From assembly GCA_038363005.1 (NCBI GenBank), contig JBBQBI010000003.1, forward strand, positions 186,001 through 250,000: a stretch of 64,000 nucleotides of DNA, written 5' to 3'. Shown one piece after another: positions 43,606 to 54,413 of this stretch; position 1 is the stretch's first letter; every line of letters begins with the position of its first letter. A program made the position numbers and the translations under genes. Under the pieces are notes generated by a model. It was given only the letters and a program-made list of their open reading frames with translations. It made no database searches and was not told the DNA's origin. Origin of the DNA: JAKOWB01 sp038363005. Its GTDB lineage: Bacteria; Pseudomonadota; Alphaproteobacteria; Kiloniellales; JACOMY01.

Positions 43606-44814
43606 ATGAACCGTGTCGCCATCACCGGCCTGGGCTGCATCTCGGCGCTCGGCCACACCGTCGCCGACACCTGGGATGCGCTGGTCGCCGGCCGCACCGG
43701 CATCGCGCCGATCACCCTTGTACCGCCTGAGAGCCTGGTGGTGCGCGTCGCCGCGGAGGTCAAGGACTTTGACCCCGCCAAGCATTTCGACGAGCGGCAG
43801 AACCCCATGCTGGACCGCTTCTCGCAGTTCGCCGTCGTCGCGGCGCGCGAAGCCTTGAAGGATGCCGGCCTCGATCTCGCCGGCGAACGGGCCCGTCGCT
43901 GTGGCATCGTCATGGGCGTCGGCCTGGGCGGCATGACCACCCTGGACGAGGGCTTCCACCGTCTCTACGCCCGCAACACGCCGCGCTCGCACCCCTTCAC
44001 CATTCCGCGGCTGATGCCGAGTGCAGCTACCAGCCAGATCTCGATGGACCTCGGCATCACCGGCCCGGCCTTCTCCACCACCAGCGCCTGCGCCTCTTCG
44101 AACCATGCCCTGGGCGAGGCCTATTGGATGGTGCGCAGCGGTCGTGTCGATCAGGCGCTGGCTGGCGGCAGCGAGGCCTGCATCACCTATGGCTCGATGC
44201 GCTGCTGGGAAGCGCTGCGCGTGCTGGCGCCCGATGCCTGCCGGCCCTTCAGCAAGGAGCGCAAGGGCATGGTGCTGGGCGAAGGCGGCGGCGTCATCGT
44301 GCTGGAGAACTGGGAGCACGCCAAGGCGCGCGGTGCCCGGATCTATGCCGAGTTCGCTGGTTCCGGCCAGTCGGCTGATGCCGGCGACATCGTACAGCCG
44401 TCGGACATCGGCGCAGCCGCGGCGCTGAGCGAGGCGCTGAAGATCGGCGGCCTGGCGCCGGGGCAGATCGGCTATGTCAACGCCCACGGCACGGGCACGC
44501 AGATCAACGACGTGGTCGAGACCCGGGCGATCAAGCTGGCGCTGGGCGAGCATGCCGGCCGGGTGGCCATCTCCTCGACCAAGTCGATGCACGGCCACGG
44601 CCTGGGCGCCGCCGGAGCGCTGGAGATCATCGCCACGGTCAAGGCGGTGGAGCAGCAGTTCATCCCGCCGACCATCACCTTTGGCACACCCGATCCGGAA
44701 TGCGACCTGGACTACACACCGAACCAGGGCCGCAAGGCCGCGATCGAGGCCGCGTTGTCCAATTCTTTCGCCTTTGGCGGTCTCAACGCCGTGGTGGCGG
44801 TGAAAGCCGTCTAG
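43606..44814 (+). CDS. Beta-ketoacyl-ACP synthase (lipid A cluster copy)
   Basis: A 402-residue FabF-type ketosynthase. Catalytic Cys162 in STTSACASSNH, His in NAHGTGTQIND, and the second His and Lys in SSTKSMHGHGLGAAGA. It begins MNRVAITGLGCISALG. It lies eight bases after the atypical ACP and should elongate acyl chains on it. The gene is convergent to the PLAT/aerolysin-like gene, with a GC-rich hairpin between the two. It differs from the housekeeping FabF at 17074 (for example SACASSN instead of TACSTGA). Confidence 0.92.
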   Translation: MNRVAITGLGCISALGHTVADTWDALVAGRTGIAPITLVPPESLVVRVAAEVKDFDPAKHFDERQNPMLDRFSQFAVVAAREALKDAGLDLAGERARRCGIVMGVGLGGMTTLDEGFHRLYARNTPRSHPFTIPRLMPSAATSQISMDLGITGPAFSTTSACASSNHALGEAYWMVRSGRVDQALAGGSEACITYGSMRCWEALRVLAPDACRPFSKERKGMVLGEGGGVIVLENWEHAKARGARIYAEFAGSGQSADAGDIVQPSDIGAAAALSEALKIGGLAPGQIGYVNAHGTGTQINDVVETRAIKLALGEHAGRVAISSTKSMHGHGLGAAGALEIIATVKAVEQQFIPPTITFGTPDPECDLDYTPNQGRKAAIEAALSNSFAFGGLNAVVAVKAV

Positions 44815-44854
44815 CTGCTGGGGAGCGGGCGTCGTCATGCGCCGCTGACCTAGG

Positions 44855-44881
44855 CGGCGGCCGGCTGGTCGCCGGCCGCCG
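44855..44881. terminator. GC-rich hairpin between convergent genes
   Basis: A perfect 11-base-pair stem (44855-44865 with 44871-44881) with loop TGGTC separates the ketosynthase gene and the convergent PLAT/aerolysin-like gene. No T-run follows on either strand, so it may act as a Rho-independent terminator only weakly, or protect mRNA ends. Confidence 0.5.
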
Positions 44882-44890
44882 TCCCGTTCC

Positions 44891-46600
44891 CTACTGGATC
44901 ACATAGAGCTGCTTCGGCTGGCTGCCGACCACGTAGCTGCCGATCTCGGTCCCGCCGGTGACCGGCGCGCCGTAGGTGCCGGCGCTGGCGGCACCGACCA
45001 GGAAGAGGATCGGCATGGTTTCCTGGATCGGGCCCCAGGTCTGGCTGGCCCCCGGCGCCAGCGTGTCTAGGTGCAAGAGGAGACCGGGCGCCGGCATGAA
45101 GGCGATCTCGACCCTGTCGCTCGTGTGGTTCTTGAACTCGACGTTGGCCTTGCCGTTCGCACCGGTGACCCCGGCCAGCGTGATGCCGGCGGCTTCGAGC
45201 TGGCGCTTGACGTCGCTCCACTGCGCGCCGAAGGCCTCCATGGCGGCATGCCAGGTGGTGAAGAACATGGCCTTGTCGCCCGGCCCGCCGTAGACCTCGA
45301 CGGATTCGGCGCAGCGCGGCTGGCCCTTCAGCACCCGCATGCGCGTGTCGACCCCGCTGGCGGACACCTTGTACATGTCATAGGGCACGGTCCAGGTGCA
45401 CTTGGCCACCATGAAGCTGTTGGCCGGCACCTTGCGCTCCACTGCCTCGGTGCCTTTGGTCTGTACCCCCTGCACCTTGCTCTGGTTGTCGTTCTTGAAG
45501 CGATCGAAGGTCAGGCCGACGCTGGCTTCCGCGCCGCCCTTATCGCCGGCTGACCAGCCGGCATTGGCGGACAGGCCGACGGAATAGCCGGTCTCGGTCG
45601 TCATTTCGATCGAATCCGAGACGACGTACTCCAGGGTCTCGGTCCAGGTCACTTCGCCGGGGTTGGTCAGGTTGTTCTTGAACTTGAAGGTGACAAACTG
45701 GAAGTCCTGGGTACCTTCCGGCACGGCCTCGATGGGCTGGAACGAGGAGAGCTCGTCGACCGGGCTATTGGAGTTGATCCAGCGATTGTACTTGAAGGTG
45801 ATGGCCTTGCCGGTCTTGTCGGTCACCTCGACCGTGGCGACGTGCCAGTCGCTGCCGGCGTAGTTGCCGTCGTTCTCCAGCTTCACTTCGACCACCTGGC
45901 CGACGTCCGCGCTGGAGAAGAGCACCACCGTGTCGGTGTCGTTGCGCTCGAAGGCGTTGCCCGACAGCAGGCCGTTGAGGCGGGTGCGGTCGGTCGTGCC
46001 CTTGTTGCCCTTCAAGGTCAGCGAGATGTTGGAATCGGTGCCGCCGCCGGCCTCGTCCGAGGTGTGGATGGCCACCTTGTACCAGCCCCAGGTCCAGGCC
46101 GAGGTGTCCTCGGCGCTGTTGCGCGTCACCGACTCGTTGGTGCCGATGGTGTGGTTGGGATCGAACTTGAAGGTGTTCGACTTGCCGTTGGAGTACTGGA
46201 TCTTCAGCGAGTCGAAGTCCCAGTCCGAACCGGCATAGGAGCCGTCCGACTTCACCGTCACCTGGGTGATGTAGCCATAGGGCTGGTCGTCGAGGCAGAG
46301 CGTCACGCGGTCGGTGCCGTTGCGCTCGAAGGCATTGCCCGCGAGGTAGGGGTTGATGCGGATGGTCTTGGTCGCATAGAGCGGCGCCGAGCCCTTGAAG
46401 GTGACGTCGATGTTGGCATCGGTGCCGGCGCCGGATTTGTCGGCGGTATGGAACGTCAGGCCATAGCCCGCGGTGCAGTGCGCCAGATCGGTCAGGTCAC
46501 CGATGGCCTGCGCCGAGGGGGCCAGGGATGCAGCGCCTAGGCTGATCGCAACCGCGAACAGCAACGGACGCATTGGTGTGAATTGATGTTCCAGTCCCAT
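44891..46600 (-). CDS. Secreted protein with two PLAT domains and an aerolysin-like pore-forming domain
   Basis: A 569-residue exported protein. Signal peptide with cleavage after SAQA (Ala32). PLAT/LH2 domain 1 spans about residues 46-150 and domain 2 about 174-277: each has AGTDANI or GGTDSNI, GNAFERNxTD, and DGxYAGSDW. Residues 300-420 show the ETX/MTX2-aerolysin pattern: Ser/Thr-rich alternating strands (WTETLEYVVSDSIEMTTETG), a Gly-rich amphipathic hairpin (SVGLSANAGWSAGDKGG) and a closing KVPANSFMVAKCTW. The last 130 residues form a small beta domain. PLAT domains bind lipids or proteins, so membrane targeting is likely. The start follows GGGAGA. It may be a pore-forming toxin. Confidence 0.8.
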   Translation of the reverse strand: MGLEHQFTPMRPLLFAVAISLGAASLAPSAQAIGDLTDLAHCTAGYGLTFHTADKSGAGTDANIDVTFKGSAPLYATKTIRINPYLAGNAFERNGTDRVTLCLDDQPYGYITQVTVKSDGSYAGSDWDFDSLKIQYSNGKSNTFKFDPNHTIGTNESVTRNSAEDTSAWTWGWYKVAIHTSDEAGGGTDSNISLTLKGNKGTTDRTRLNGLLSGNAFERNDTDTVVLFSSADVGQVVEVKLENDGNYAGSDWHVATVEVTDKTGKAITFKYNRWINSNSPVDELSSFQPIEAVPEGTQDFQFVTFKFKNNLTNPGEVTWTETLEYVVSDSIEMTTETGYSVGLSANAGWSAGDKGGAEASVGLTFDRFKNDNQSKVQGVQTKGTEAVERKVPANSFMVAKCTWTVPYDMYKVSASGVDTRMRVLKGQPRCAESVEVYGGPGDKAMFFTTWHAAMEAFGAQWSDVKRQLEAAGITLAGVTGANGKANVEFKNHTSDRVEIAFMPAPGLLLHLDTLAPGASQTWGPIQETMPILFLVGAASAGTYGAPVTGGTEIGSYVVGSQPKQLYVIQ

Positions 46601-46803
46601 TGTGAAGGTCTCCCGGTTCCACAAATTGTCCGGGAATACCTGCGCCGTCGGCTTGCCATCACATCTGTCAATCGCGTGACCGGAACGGCCGATGAACTGA
46701 TGCGACTGCGCCGATCCCGGTTATTGGCCTGTTCAGCGTAGGGATACCAGGTGGCTCGATCAACCGCTTATTCGCAAGATAGAGAGGCTGCGCTTTCGAA
46801 GCG

Positions 46804-47808
46804 TTAAATCTTCGCGATGCGCTCGCGGGTCTCGGCGAAGCCGCCGGTCTGCTCGATGCCGATGCGGTCGCGCCAGGAGCGCAGCTGCTCGGTGATGATC
46901 AGCGCGGCGGCGAGCGCGCGGCGGGCGTCGGCGGCAGAGACGATGGGCTGGCGGCGCGCGCGCGCGCAATCGAGGAAGCTCTCGAACTCGCGCTTCAGGT
47001 TCTCGCCGGTGGTGAACTTCTGCTCCTCGTGGGTCAGCAGCGGCAGGCCGCCGGCCTGATGGTCGACCTGCTTGCGGGTCACCGCCAGCTTGCCCTCGTT
47101 AAGGTCGAGCAGGATGTAGGCGTCCTGCTGGAAGATGCGCATGGTGCGCTCCTTCTTCCAGCTGACCCGGCTGGCGGTGATGTTCACCGTGCAGCCGTCG
47201 GCGAAGCGCAGGCGGGCGTTGGCGATGTCCTCGGCCTCGGACAGGATCGGCACGCCGATGGCCTCGATCTGGTCCAGCGGCGAGCGCACGATCGACAGCA
47301 CCAGGTCGAGGTCGTGGATCATCAGGTCAAGCACCACGTTGACGTCGGTACCGCGATCCTGGAAGGGCGAAATACGCCGACATTCGATGAAGCGCGGTCG
47401 GTCGAGCAGGTCGTTCAGCGCCATCACTGCCGGGTTGAAGCGCTCCAGATGACCGACCTGCAGCACCAGGCCAGAGGCGCGGGCCAGGCGGTCCAGTTCG
47501 TCGGCCTCGTCCAGGCTGGCGGTGATCGGCTTCTCTACCATGACGTGCTTGCCTGCCAGCAGCAGGTCGCGGGCAACGGCGTGGTGCTCCCGAGTCGGCA
47601 CGGCGATGGAGACCGCCTCGACATCGGCCGGCAGCTGTCGATAGTCGGTGATCGCCTGCACTTCCAGATTGCTGGCGACTTCCTGTGCACGCTCGGGCAT
47701 GACGTCACAAACCGCGACCAGCTCGGCGCCGGGCAAGGATTTGAAGGTTTTTGCGTGGCGCGTTCCGAAATACCCGACGCCCACCACGGCGACCTTGATC
47801 GGTCTCAT
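46804..47808 (-). CDS. Gfo/Idh/MocA family oxidoreductase (GnnA-like)
   Basis: A 334-residue NAD(P)-dependent sugar dehydrogenase. Rossmann motif GVGYFGTRHAKTF near the N-terminus, the EKP motif in VMVEKPITASLDEADEL, and the C-terminal beta-sheet domain. Such a gene within or near the lpx cluster is common in Rhodospirillales. GnnA of Acidithiobacillus belongs to this family and oxidises UDP-GlcNAc at C3 for a diamino sugar in lipid A, so this is the candidate role. ATG is preferred over a GTG two codons earlier. It is divergent from msbA. Confidence 0.85.
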   Translation of the reverse strand: MRPIKVAVVGVGYFGTRHAKTFKSLPGAELVAVCDVMPERAQEVASNLEVQAITDYRQLPADVEAVSIAVPTREHHAVARDLLLAGKHVMVEKPITASLDEADELDRLARASGLVLQVGHLERFNPAVMALNDLLDRPRFIECRRISPFQDRGTDVNVVLDLMIHDLDLVLSIVRSPLDQIEAIGVPILSEAEDIANARLRFADGCTVNITASRVSWKKERTMRIFQQDAYILLDLNEGKLAVTRKQVDHQAGGLPLLTHEEQKFTTGENLKREFESFLDCARARRQPIVSAADARRALAAALIITEQLRSWRDRIGIEQTGGFAETRERIAKI

Positions 47809-47952
47809 AATCACTGCTGCTTGCTGCCTGATGCCAAAGGCGTTACTGACGTGCGCAAGATTGCCTGTCGATCATACCGCGACGGGCTATGCCATGATCA
47901 AGCCGCCAGGGCAATGGCAGCTATGTGCGCCACGGAGGAGTGGACCTTCGGC

Positions 47953-49774
<1,822 letters not shown>

Positions 49775-49785
<11 letters not shown>

Positions 49786-50539
49786 CGGCCCGGCCTGGTC
49801 GCTGCGGGGGCACCTGCGCGCTGGCTTGGCGAGACCGTGGATTGGCCGGTCGCTGCGGCCGGCCAGCGGTATCTTGACGTTTCTACTGCTGCTGCTGGCG
49901 GCGGCCCTGTTCTTCGGCCTCTGGCCGCAGGTCGACCTGGCGGTCTCGCACTGGGCGCGCGACATCTCCGGCGGGCGCTTCCAGTTCGGCGATGGCTGGT
50001 GGTGGTGGCTCTATCGCGGCCTGCGGCCGCTGTTCTATTCGGTGTCCGGCGTTCTGGCGCTGCTGGGATTGGCCAGCTTGCTGCTCCGCCGACCAGTGCT
50101 GGGCGTGACGCCGCGGGTGGCGATCTTCATCCTGCTGGCCTTCGCGCTGACCCAGGGACTGATCGTCGACCTCTACCTGAAGACCGCCTTCGGACGTGCC
50201 CGGCCGCGCGAGCTGATCGAGTTCGGCGGCGAGTCGCTCTTCACGCCCTTCTACCTGGTGGCCGGGCAATGCGCGCGCAATTGCTCCTTCGTTTCGGGCC
50301 ATGCCGCCATGGCCTTCGCCACTTTTGCCTTCGCCTTTGTCGTGCCGCCGCGCTGGCGCCGCGGCGTCTTCTGGTTCGCGCTCGGCTTCGGCGCGGTCAC
50401 CGGCTGGATGCGCATCGTCCAGGGTGGCCACTTCCTGTCGGACGTGGTCTTCGCCGGGCTGGTGGTTTATGGCGTGACTTGGCTGCTGGCGCTGGCCATC
50501 CTGCGTCCAGCCCTGCCGCCCGGGGAGCGCGCCACGTGA
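49775..50539 (+). CDS. PAP2 family phosphatase (possible lipid A phosphatase)
   Basis: A 254-residue inner-membrane protein with the three PAP2 motifs: LKTAFGRARPRE, SFVSGHAAM and RIVQGGHFLSDVV. It has about six membrane segments. The gene overlaps the msbA end by 11 bases, so the protein probably acts on the same lipid: LpxE-type enzymes remove the lipid A 1-phosphate in the periplasm. Alternatively it could act on undecaprenyl pyrophosphate. The start is the ATG inside the end of msbA. Confidence 0.85.
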
Positions 50540-50552
50540 CGTGCCTTCGCCC

Positions 50553-51485
50553 ATGACACGCCTGAGCTATGTGATCCCCAGCTACAACCGCGCCGCGGTG
50601 CTGCCGGCGGCGGCCGAGAGCGTATTGTCGCAGCTGCTGCCGGGTGACGAGTTGGTGATCGTCGACGACGGTTCCAGCGACGGCACCCCGGCGGTGCTGA
50701 GCGCGCTGCAGCAGCGCTGGAGCGCGCTGCTCACCGTGGTCCTGCAGGCCAACGCAGGGCCCGGCGCGGCACGCAACACCGGTATCGCCGCCGCCCGCGG
50801 CGACTGGATCGGCTTCCTGGATTCCGACGACATCCTGCTGCCCGGCGCGGTGGCGCTGGCGCGCGCCGCGGTGGAGCGGCAGCCGACCGCGGGGTTCCTC
50901 TGCGGCGGCCGGATCGAGCGCCTGCCGGACGGCCGCGAACGTCTGCTGCGCGGGCACGCCGTGCCGGCCGATCCAGTGCGCGCCATGCGCGGCTTCCTGG
51001 TCACGCATCGGCGCAGCCTGGGTGTCGGTGCGGTGCTGGCGCGGCGCGATGTCGCCGCCAAGTGCGGTTTCCCGCCCGAGCTGGTCTTCGCCGAGGACAA
51101 CGTCTTCTTCGCCCGCTGCCTGGCATCGACCAGCACCATCTCGGTGCCCGAGCCGCTCTATCGCTACAACCTCGACCCCGAGCGGGTGCAAAGCCGTGCG
51201 CATTGGCGCGACTTCAGTGTCGAGCGCATGGTCGAGCTGATGTTCGACCCTGCCATCGTCCCGCCGGCGGCGCAGCGCATCAAGGATGCCGCCCAGGCCG
51301 CCGCCTGGCTGTCGGTATTCCGCGACCTGCATCGCTTGGGCCGCGACGGCGAGGCGCGGGCTTACTTCAAGGTCGCCTTCCGACACCACCCGTTTCTGGC
51401 GCTACGCTGGCGCTACCTGCGCAAGTACCTGCGCGGCCTGGTCGGCCTGCGTCACCGCGAAAGCCGTCGCGTCTCCCGCGCCTGA
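50553..51485 (+). CDS. Glycosyltransferase family 2
   Basis: A 310-residue GT2 enzyme. It begins MTRLSYVIPSYNRAAVLPAA; the nucleotide-binding VDDGSSDGT and the DxD motif in GFLDSDD are present, with a helical C-terminus that is rich in Arg. It is likely to add a sugar in LPS core or O-antigen assembly. Its last 34 bases overlap the 3' end of the convergent waaG-waaP fusion gene. The ATG is preferred over a GTG 12 bases upstream. Confidence 0.92.
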   Translation: MTRLSYVIPSYNRAAVLPAAAESVLSQLLPGDELVIVDDGSSDGTPAVLSALQQRWSALLTVVLQANAGPGAARNTGIAAARGDWIGFLDSDDILLPGAVALARAAVERQPTAGFLCGGRIERLPDGRERLLRGHAVPADPVRAMRGFLVTHRRSLGVGAVLARRDVAAKCGFPPELVFAEDNVFFARCLASTSTISVPEPLYRYNLDPERVQSRAHWRDFSVERMVELMFDPAIVPPAAQRIKDAAQAAAWLSVFRDLHRLGRDGEARAYFKVAFRHHPFLALRWRYLRKYLRGLVGLRHRESRRVSRA

Positions 51486-53338
51486 AGCCCGGCGGCGCGC
51501 GCCGCCGCCGCTGACCACAGTGCCTGGTGGCGTCGCCGCGCCAGACTGGCCGGTGCCGCGTGATAAGCCGCCAGGAAGGCCAGGATCTCGCGCTGCGTCA
51601 GGCCGTAGGGCCGGCTCGAGGCCAGCAGGGCCCCCAGGTCCTTGGCCAGCCAGCGCGCCGCCAGGCGGCGTCGCTTGATGGCGCGGTGCCAGTCGATCAG
51701 CGCCACCCGGCCGCCAGCCACCTGGAACCAATGGCAGAGGTAGAGGTCGCGGTGCGCAATGCCGGCGCCGTGCAGCGCCCGCAGATAGGCGCCCATGGCG
51801 GCCGCCCAGCGGCGTCGCTCGGCCGGCGCGACCGGCGGCTGCTCCTGCAGTCGATCCTCCAGCGCGAAGCCGTCCAATGCGCGCATCAGCAGGAAGGAGC
51901 GCCGCCCGGCCGGATTGCCGCCGCGCCGTCCGGCCGCCAGGCGCTCCGGCGCCGGCAGGCCGAGCAGCGCCAGCTCGCCCAGCCGTTGCCATTCGGTCAG
52001 GGCATCAAGAATCGGCGCCTTGAACTGCAGCCAGTTCTTCAGGATCTCGCCCCAGCCGACACCCTGGTAGCGCTTGAGGAACAGCGCCTCGCCGCGCAGC
52101 GTCAGCCCCAGTGTCTGGCGCCCTGCCGTGCCACGCCGCTGCTCGCCCACCGCGCTGGCTGCCCAGTCCAGGGGATCGCCCTGGCCGGCCAGCAGGGTGG
52201 CGCCCGCTGCGGTGAAGTGAAGCCCAGGCGGCGCCGTTGGCGGTGGCGGCGATGGCTGGAAACCCTCGATCGCCGCCACGGTCGCGGCGATGCCGTCGGC
52301 GGCGAACAGCTGCGGTGCCGCGGCGCGGGCCCGGGTCCGCCAGCGCGCCAAGCGGCCAGGCGCCAGGGCATGGCGCAGGGCGGCGTCCAGGTCGCCCTGG
52401 GCGAAGGGCTCGTCCAGCACCAGGCCGGCCCCGGACTGCGATACCAGCGGGGCGTAGCCGCAGGTGCCGCTGACGATCACCGCCAGGCCATAGCCCAGTG
52501 CCTCGGCCACTACCTTGGCGGTGTTGTCGCGCCGCGCCGGATGCAGCAGCAGGTCGGCGGCCAGGAAGCAGTGGCGCACGTCGTTCGGTCCGCCCTGCCA
52601 CAGGATGCGCTGCGCCAGGCCGAGCTTGGCCGCCTGTGGCCGATAGGCCTCGGTGCCGTCGCCGACCGCGATCAGGCGCGGCGCACCCGGGCCCTGTGCC
52701 GCCAGGGTCGCCAGCACGCGATCGAAGCCCTTCAGCGCGGCGTCGCGGCCGATGAACAGCGCAACCGCCTCGTCATCCGCCAAGCCCAGAGCGCGCCGGG
52801 CCGCCGCGCGGCCTGCCGAGGCGTCGGTGGGCGGGCGATAGAGCGGATCGCGGATCGGCGGCAGCAGCGTGAAGCGCGCGGCCGGTGTGCCCCAGGCGGC
52901 GGCATAGACATCGCGCTGCGCCGCGGTCAGTGCCAGCACCCTGGCTTGGCTTGCCGGCCCGAAGCAGGCGGCCTCCAGCGCGCGACGCGCCCGGCCGCGC
53001 GGCAGCAGCCGCACCCAGCCGCCGCGAGTCGCGCGATAGCTGACGTCGGCGGCGTAGTAGAGATCCAGGCCGGGCAGCTTGTCGAAGCCGATGGTGACGT
53101 CGCAGTCGGCGACGGCGGCGCGGTAGGCCGCGGCGAAGGCCAGGTCGCGCCCGTGGTTGGTGCCGGACGGCACCGGCACCAGGCGCCGCTCGACGCCGGC
53201 CGGCGGCTCGCCGGTGCCGTCGCGCGCCACCAGGACCGCCTGGTGGCCGCGCTCGACCAGGAGCGCGGCCACCGCGCGGGCATCGCGCTGCAGCCCGCCG
53301 GTGGGGAAGTCGCGGTGCAGGACCAGGGCGACGCGCAT
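51452..53338 (-). CDS. Fused LPS core glycosyltransferase (WaaG-like) and sugar kinase (WaaP-like)
   Basis: A 628-residue fusion. Residues 1-370 form a GT4 enzyme of the WaaG/RfaG type, with MRVALVLHRDFPTGGLQRD at the start and the C-terminal donor site RDNTAKVVAEALGYGLAVI. After a Pro-rich linker (SPPPPTAPPG) comes a WaaP/RfaP-like kinase domain, about residues 395-600, with the ATP-binding ALFLKRYQGVGWGE, the catalytic loop HRDLYLCHW (His529, Asp531) and LIDWHRA (Asp549). In E. coli waaG and waaP are separate neighbours; WaaP phosphorylates heptose I. Here the two activities are in one chain. Confidence 0.85.
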   Translation of the reverse strand: MRVALVLHRDFPTGGLQRDARAVAALLVERGHQAVLVARDGTGEPPAGVERRLVPVPSGTNHGRDLAFAAAYRAAVADCDVTIGFDKLPGLDLYYAADVSYRATRGGWVRLLPRGRARRALEAACFGPASQARVLALTAAQRDVYAAAWGTPAARFTLLPPIRDPLYRPPTDASAGRAAARRALGLADDEAVALFIGRDAALKGFDRVLATLAAQGPGAPRLIAVGDGTEAYRPQAAKLGLAQRILWQGGPNDVRHCFLAADLLLHPARRDNTAKVVAEALGYGLAVIVSGTCGYAPLVSQSGAGLVLDEPFAQGDLDAALRHALAPGRLARWRTRARAAAPQLFAADGIAATVAAIEGFQPSPPPPTAPPGLHFTAAGATLLAGQGDPLDWAASAVGEQRRGTAGRQTLGLTLRGEALFLKRYQGVGWGEILKNWLQFKAPILDALTEWQRLGELALLGLPAPERLAAGRRGGNPAGRRSFLLMRALDGFALEDRLQEQPPVAPAERRRWAAAMGAYLRALHGAGIAHRDLYLCHWFQVAGGRVALIDWHRAIKRRRLAARWLAKDLGALLASSRPYGLTQREILAFLAAYHAAPASLARRRHQALWSAAAARAAGLQARETRRLSR

Positions 53339-53347
53339 GCCGCGGCG

Positions 53348-54382
53348 TCAGGCCGGCCGCGGCCGGGTCAGCGCCGCCGCCAGGCGCAGCCAGACCTGGC
53401 CGTCGGTCAGCCCCTGCAGGCAGGGCGAGGGCAGGTGCGGCCGGCCGGTCAGGTTGCAGATCTTGTTGCGACAGGGCGCGCAGGGCAGGGGGCTTTCCAG
53501 GTGCTCCTGGCCCCGCCCGACCGTGCCGGTGCGCGTCGCCCCCGTGGGTCCGTAGAGCGAGACCGTCGGCACCCCCAGCGCGGCGGCCAGGTGGCCCAGG
53601 CCGGTATCGACGGCGACCGCGCCAGCGGCGCCGGCGATCAGCCCGGCGGCGGCGTCCAGGTTCGGCGTGTTGACCGGCTTCACCGCCTCCAGTCCCTCGG
53701 CGATACGGCGGGCGCGGGCCTCGTCCCGCGCCGACTGGAACGGCAGGGCGATCCAGTAACCGCTGGCCGCCGCCAGCCCGGCCAGGCCGCGCCAGTGGCT
53801 TTCCGGCCAGAGCTTGCTGTACCAGGCGGTGCCATGCAGGAAGGCCAGGTAGCGCCCGGGCAGCGGCGGTGGCGGCAGGCGCTGGCGATCGATCCCATAG
53901 TCGGGCGACGTGTCCGGCAGCGGATAGTCGAGCGCTGCGGCGAACAGCTGGCGCAGCCGTTCGACGGCATGGCGCCCGCGCGGCACCGCATGGCGCACCT
54001 GATAGGCCAGGGGAGCCAGCTTTTCGCGCGCCGAGGCAAGGTCGAGGCCGTGGCGCTGCCCGCTGGCCAGGCGGGTGATGACGGCACTCTTGTACAGTCC
54101 CTGGGCGTCGATCACCCGGTCATAGGGCGTCGCCCGCAGCTCCTGCTTGAAGTCGGCGAAGGGCCCGCCGAACAGGCCCTTGATCGGCCGATGGCGCCAT
54201 TTGCGATAGGCCACAGTGATGACGCGGTCGACCGCCGGGTGCCAGGCCGGCACGGCCTTCAGGCCCTCTTCGACCACCCAGTCGAAGGTCAGGCCCGGAA
54301 TCGCGCGCGCCGCGTCGGTCACCGCCGGCAGGCTGTGCAGCAGGTCGCCGATCGAGGAGGTCTTGACCAGGAGCACCTTCAT
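53348..54382 (-). CDS. waaC: Lipopolysaccharide heptosyltransferase I (WaaC type)
   Basis: A 344-residue GT9 enzyme that adds the first heptose to Kdo2-lipid A. MKVLLVKTSSIGDLLHSLPAV at the N-terminus, FDWVVEE, the donor site FLHGTAWYSKLWPESHW, and VDTGLGHLAAALGVPTVSLYGPT are family marks. A late CAPC..KIC segment is unusual but occurs in related enzymes. It is ten bases upstream of the WaaG-WaaP fusion on the same strand, so both probably belong to an inner-core operon. Confidence 0.92.
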   Translation of the reverse strand: MKVLLVKTSSIGDLLHSLPAVTDAARAIPGLTFDWVVEEGLKAVPAWHPAVDRVITVAYRKWRHRPIKGLFGGPFADFKQELRATPYDRVIDAQGLYKSAVITRLASGQRHGLDLASAREKLAPLAYQVRHAVPRGRHAVERLRQLFAAALDYPLPDTSPDYGIDRQRLPPPPLPGRYLAFLHGTAWYSKLWPESHWRGLAGLAAASGYWIALPFQSARDEARARRIAEGLEAVKPVNTPNLDAAAGLIAGAAGAVAVDTGLGHLAAALGVPTVSLYGPTGATRTGTVGRGQEHLESPLPCAPCRNKICNLTGRPHLPSPCLQGLTDGQVWLRLAAALTRPRPA

Positions 54383-54413
54383 GGGCGCGCAGTCTAGTGA
54401 TCCGGCCGCGCCG

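Noticed and set aside
47029..47952. N-terminal extension of the MsbA frame
   Set aside because: This segment is antisense to the Gfo/Idh/MocA gene and lacks any MsbA-like sequence; the transporter begins at 47953.
51527..54397. 956-codon open frame on the plus strand
   Set aside because: It lies opposite the WaaG-WaaP fusion and the waaC gene, which have clear motifs. The frame has no domain and is compositionally biased.
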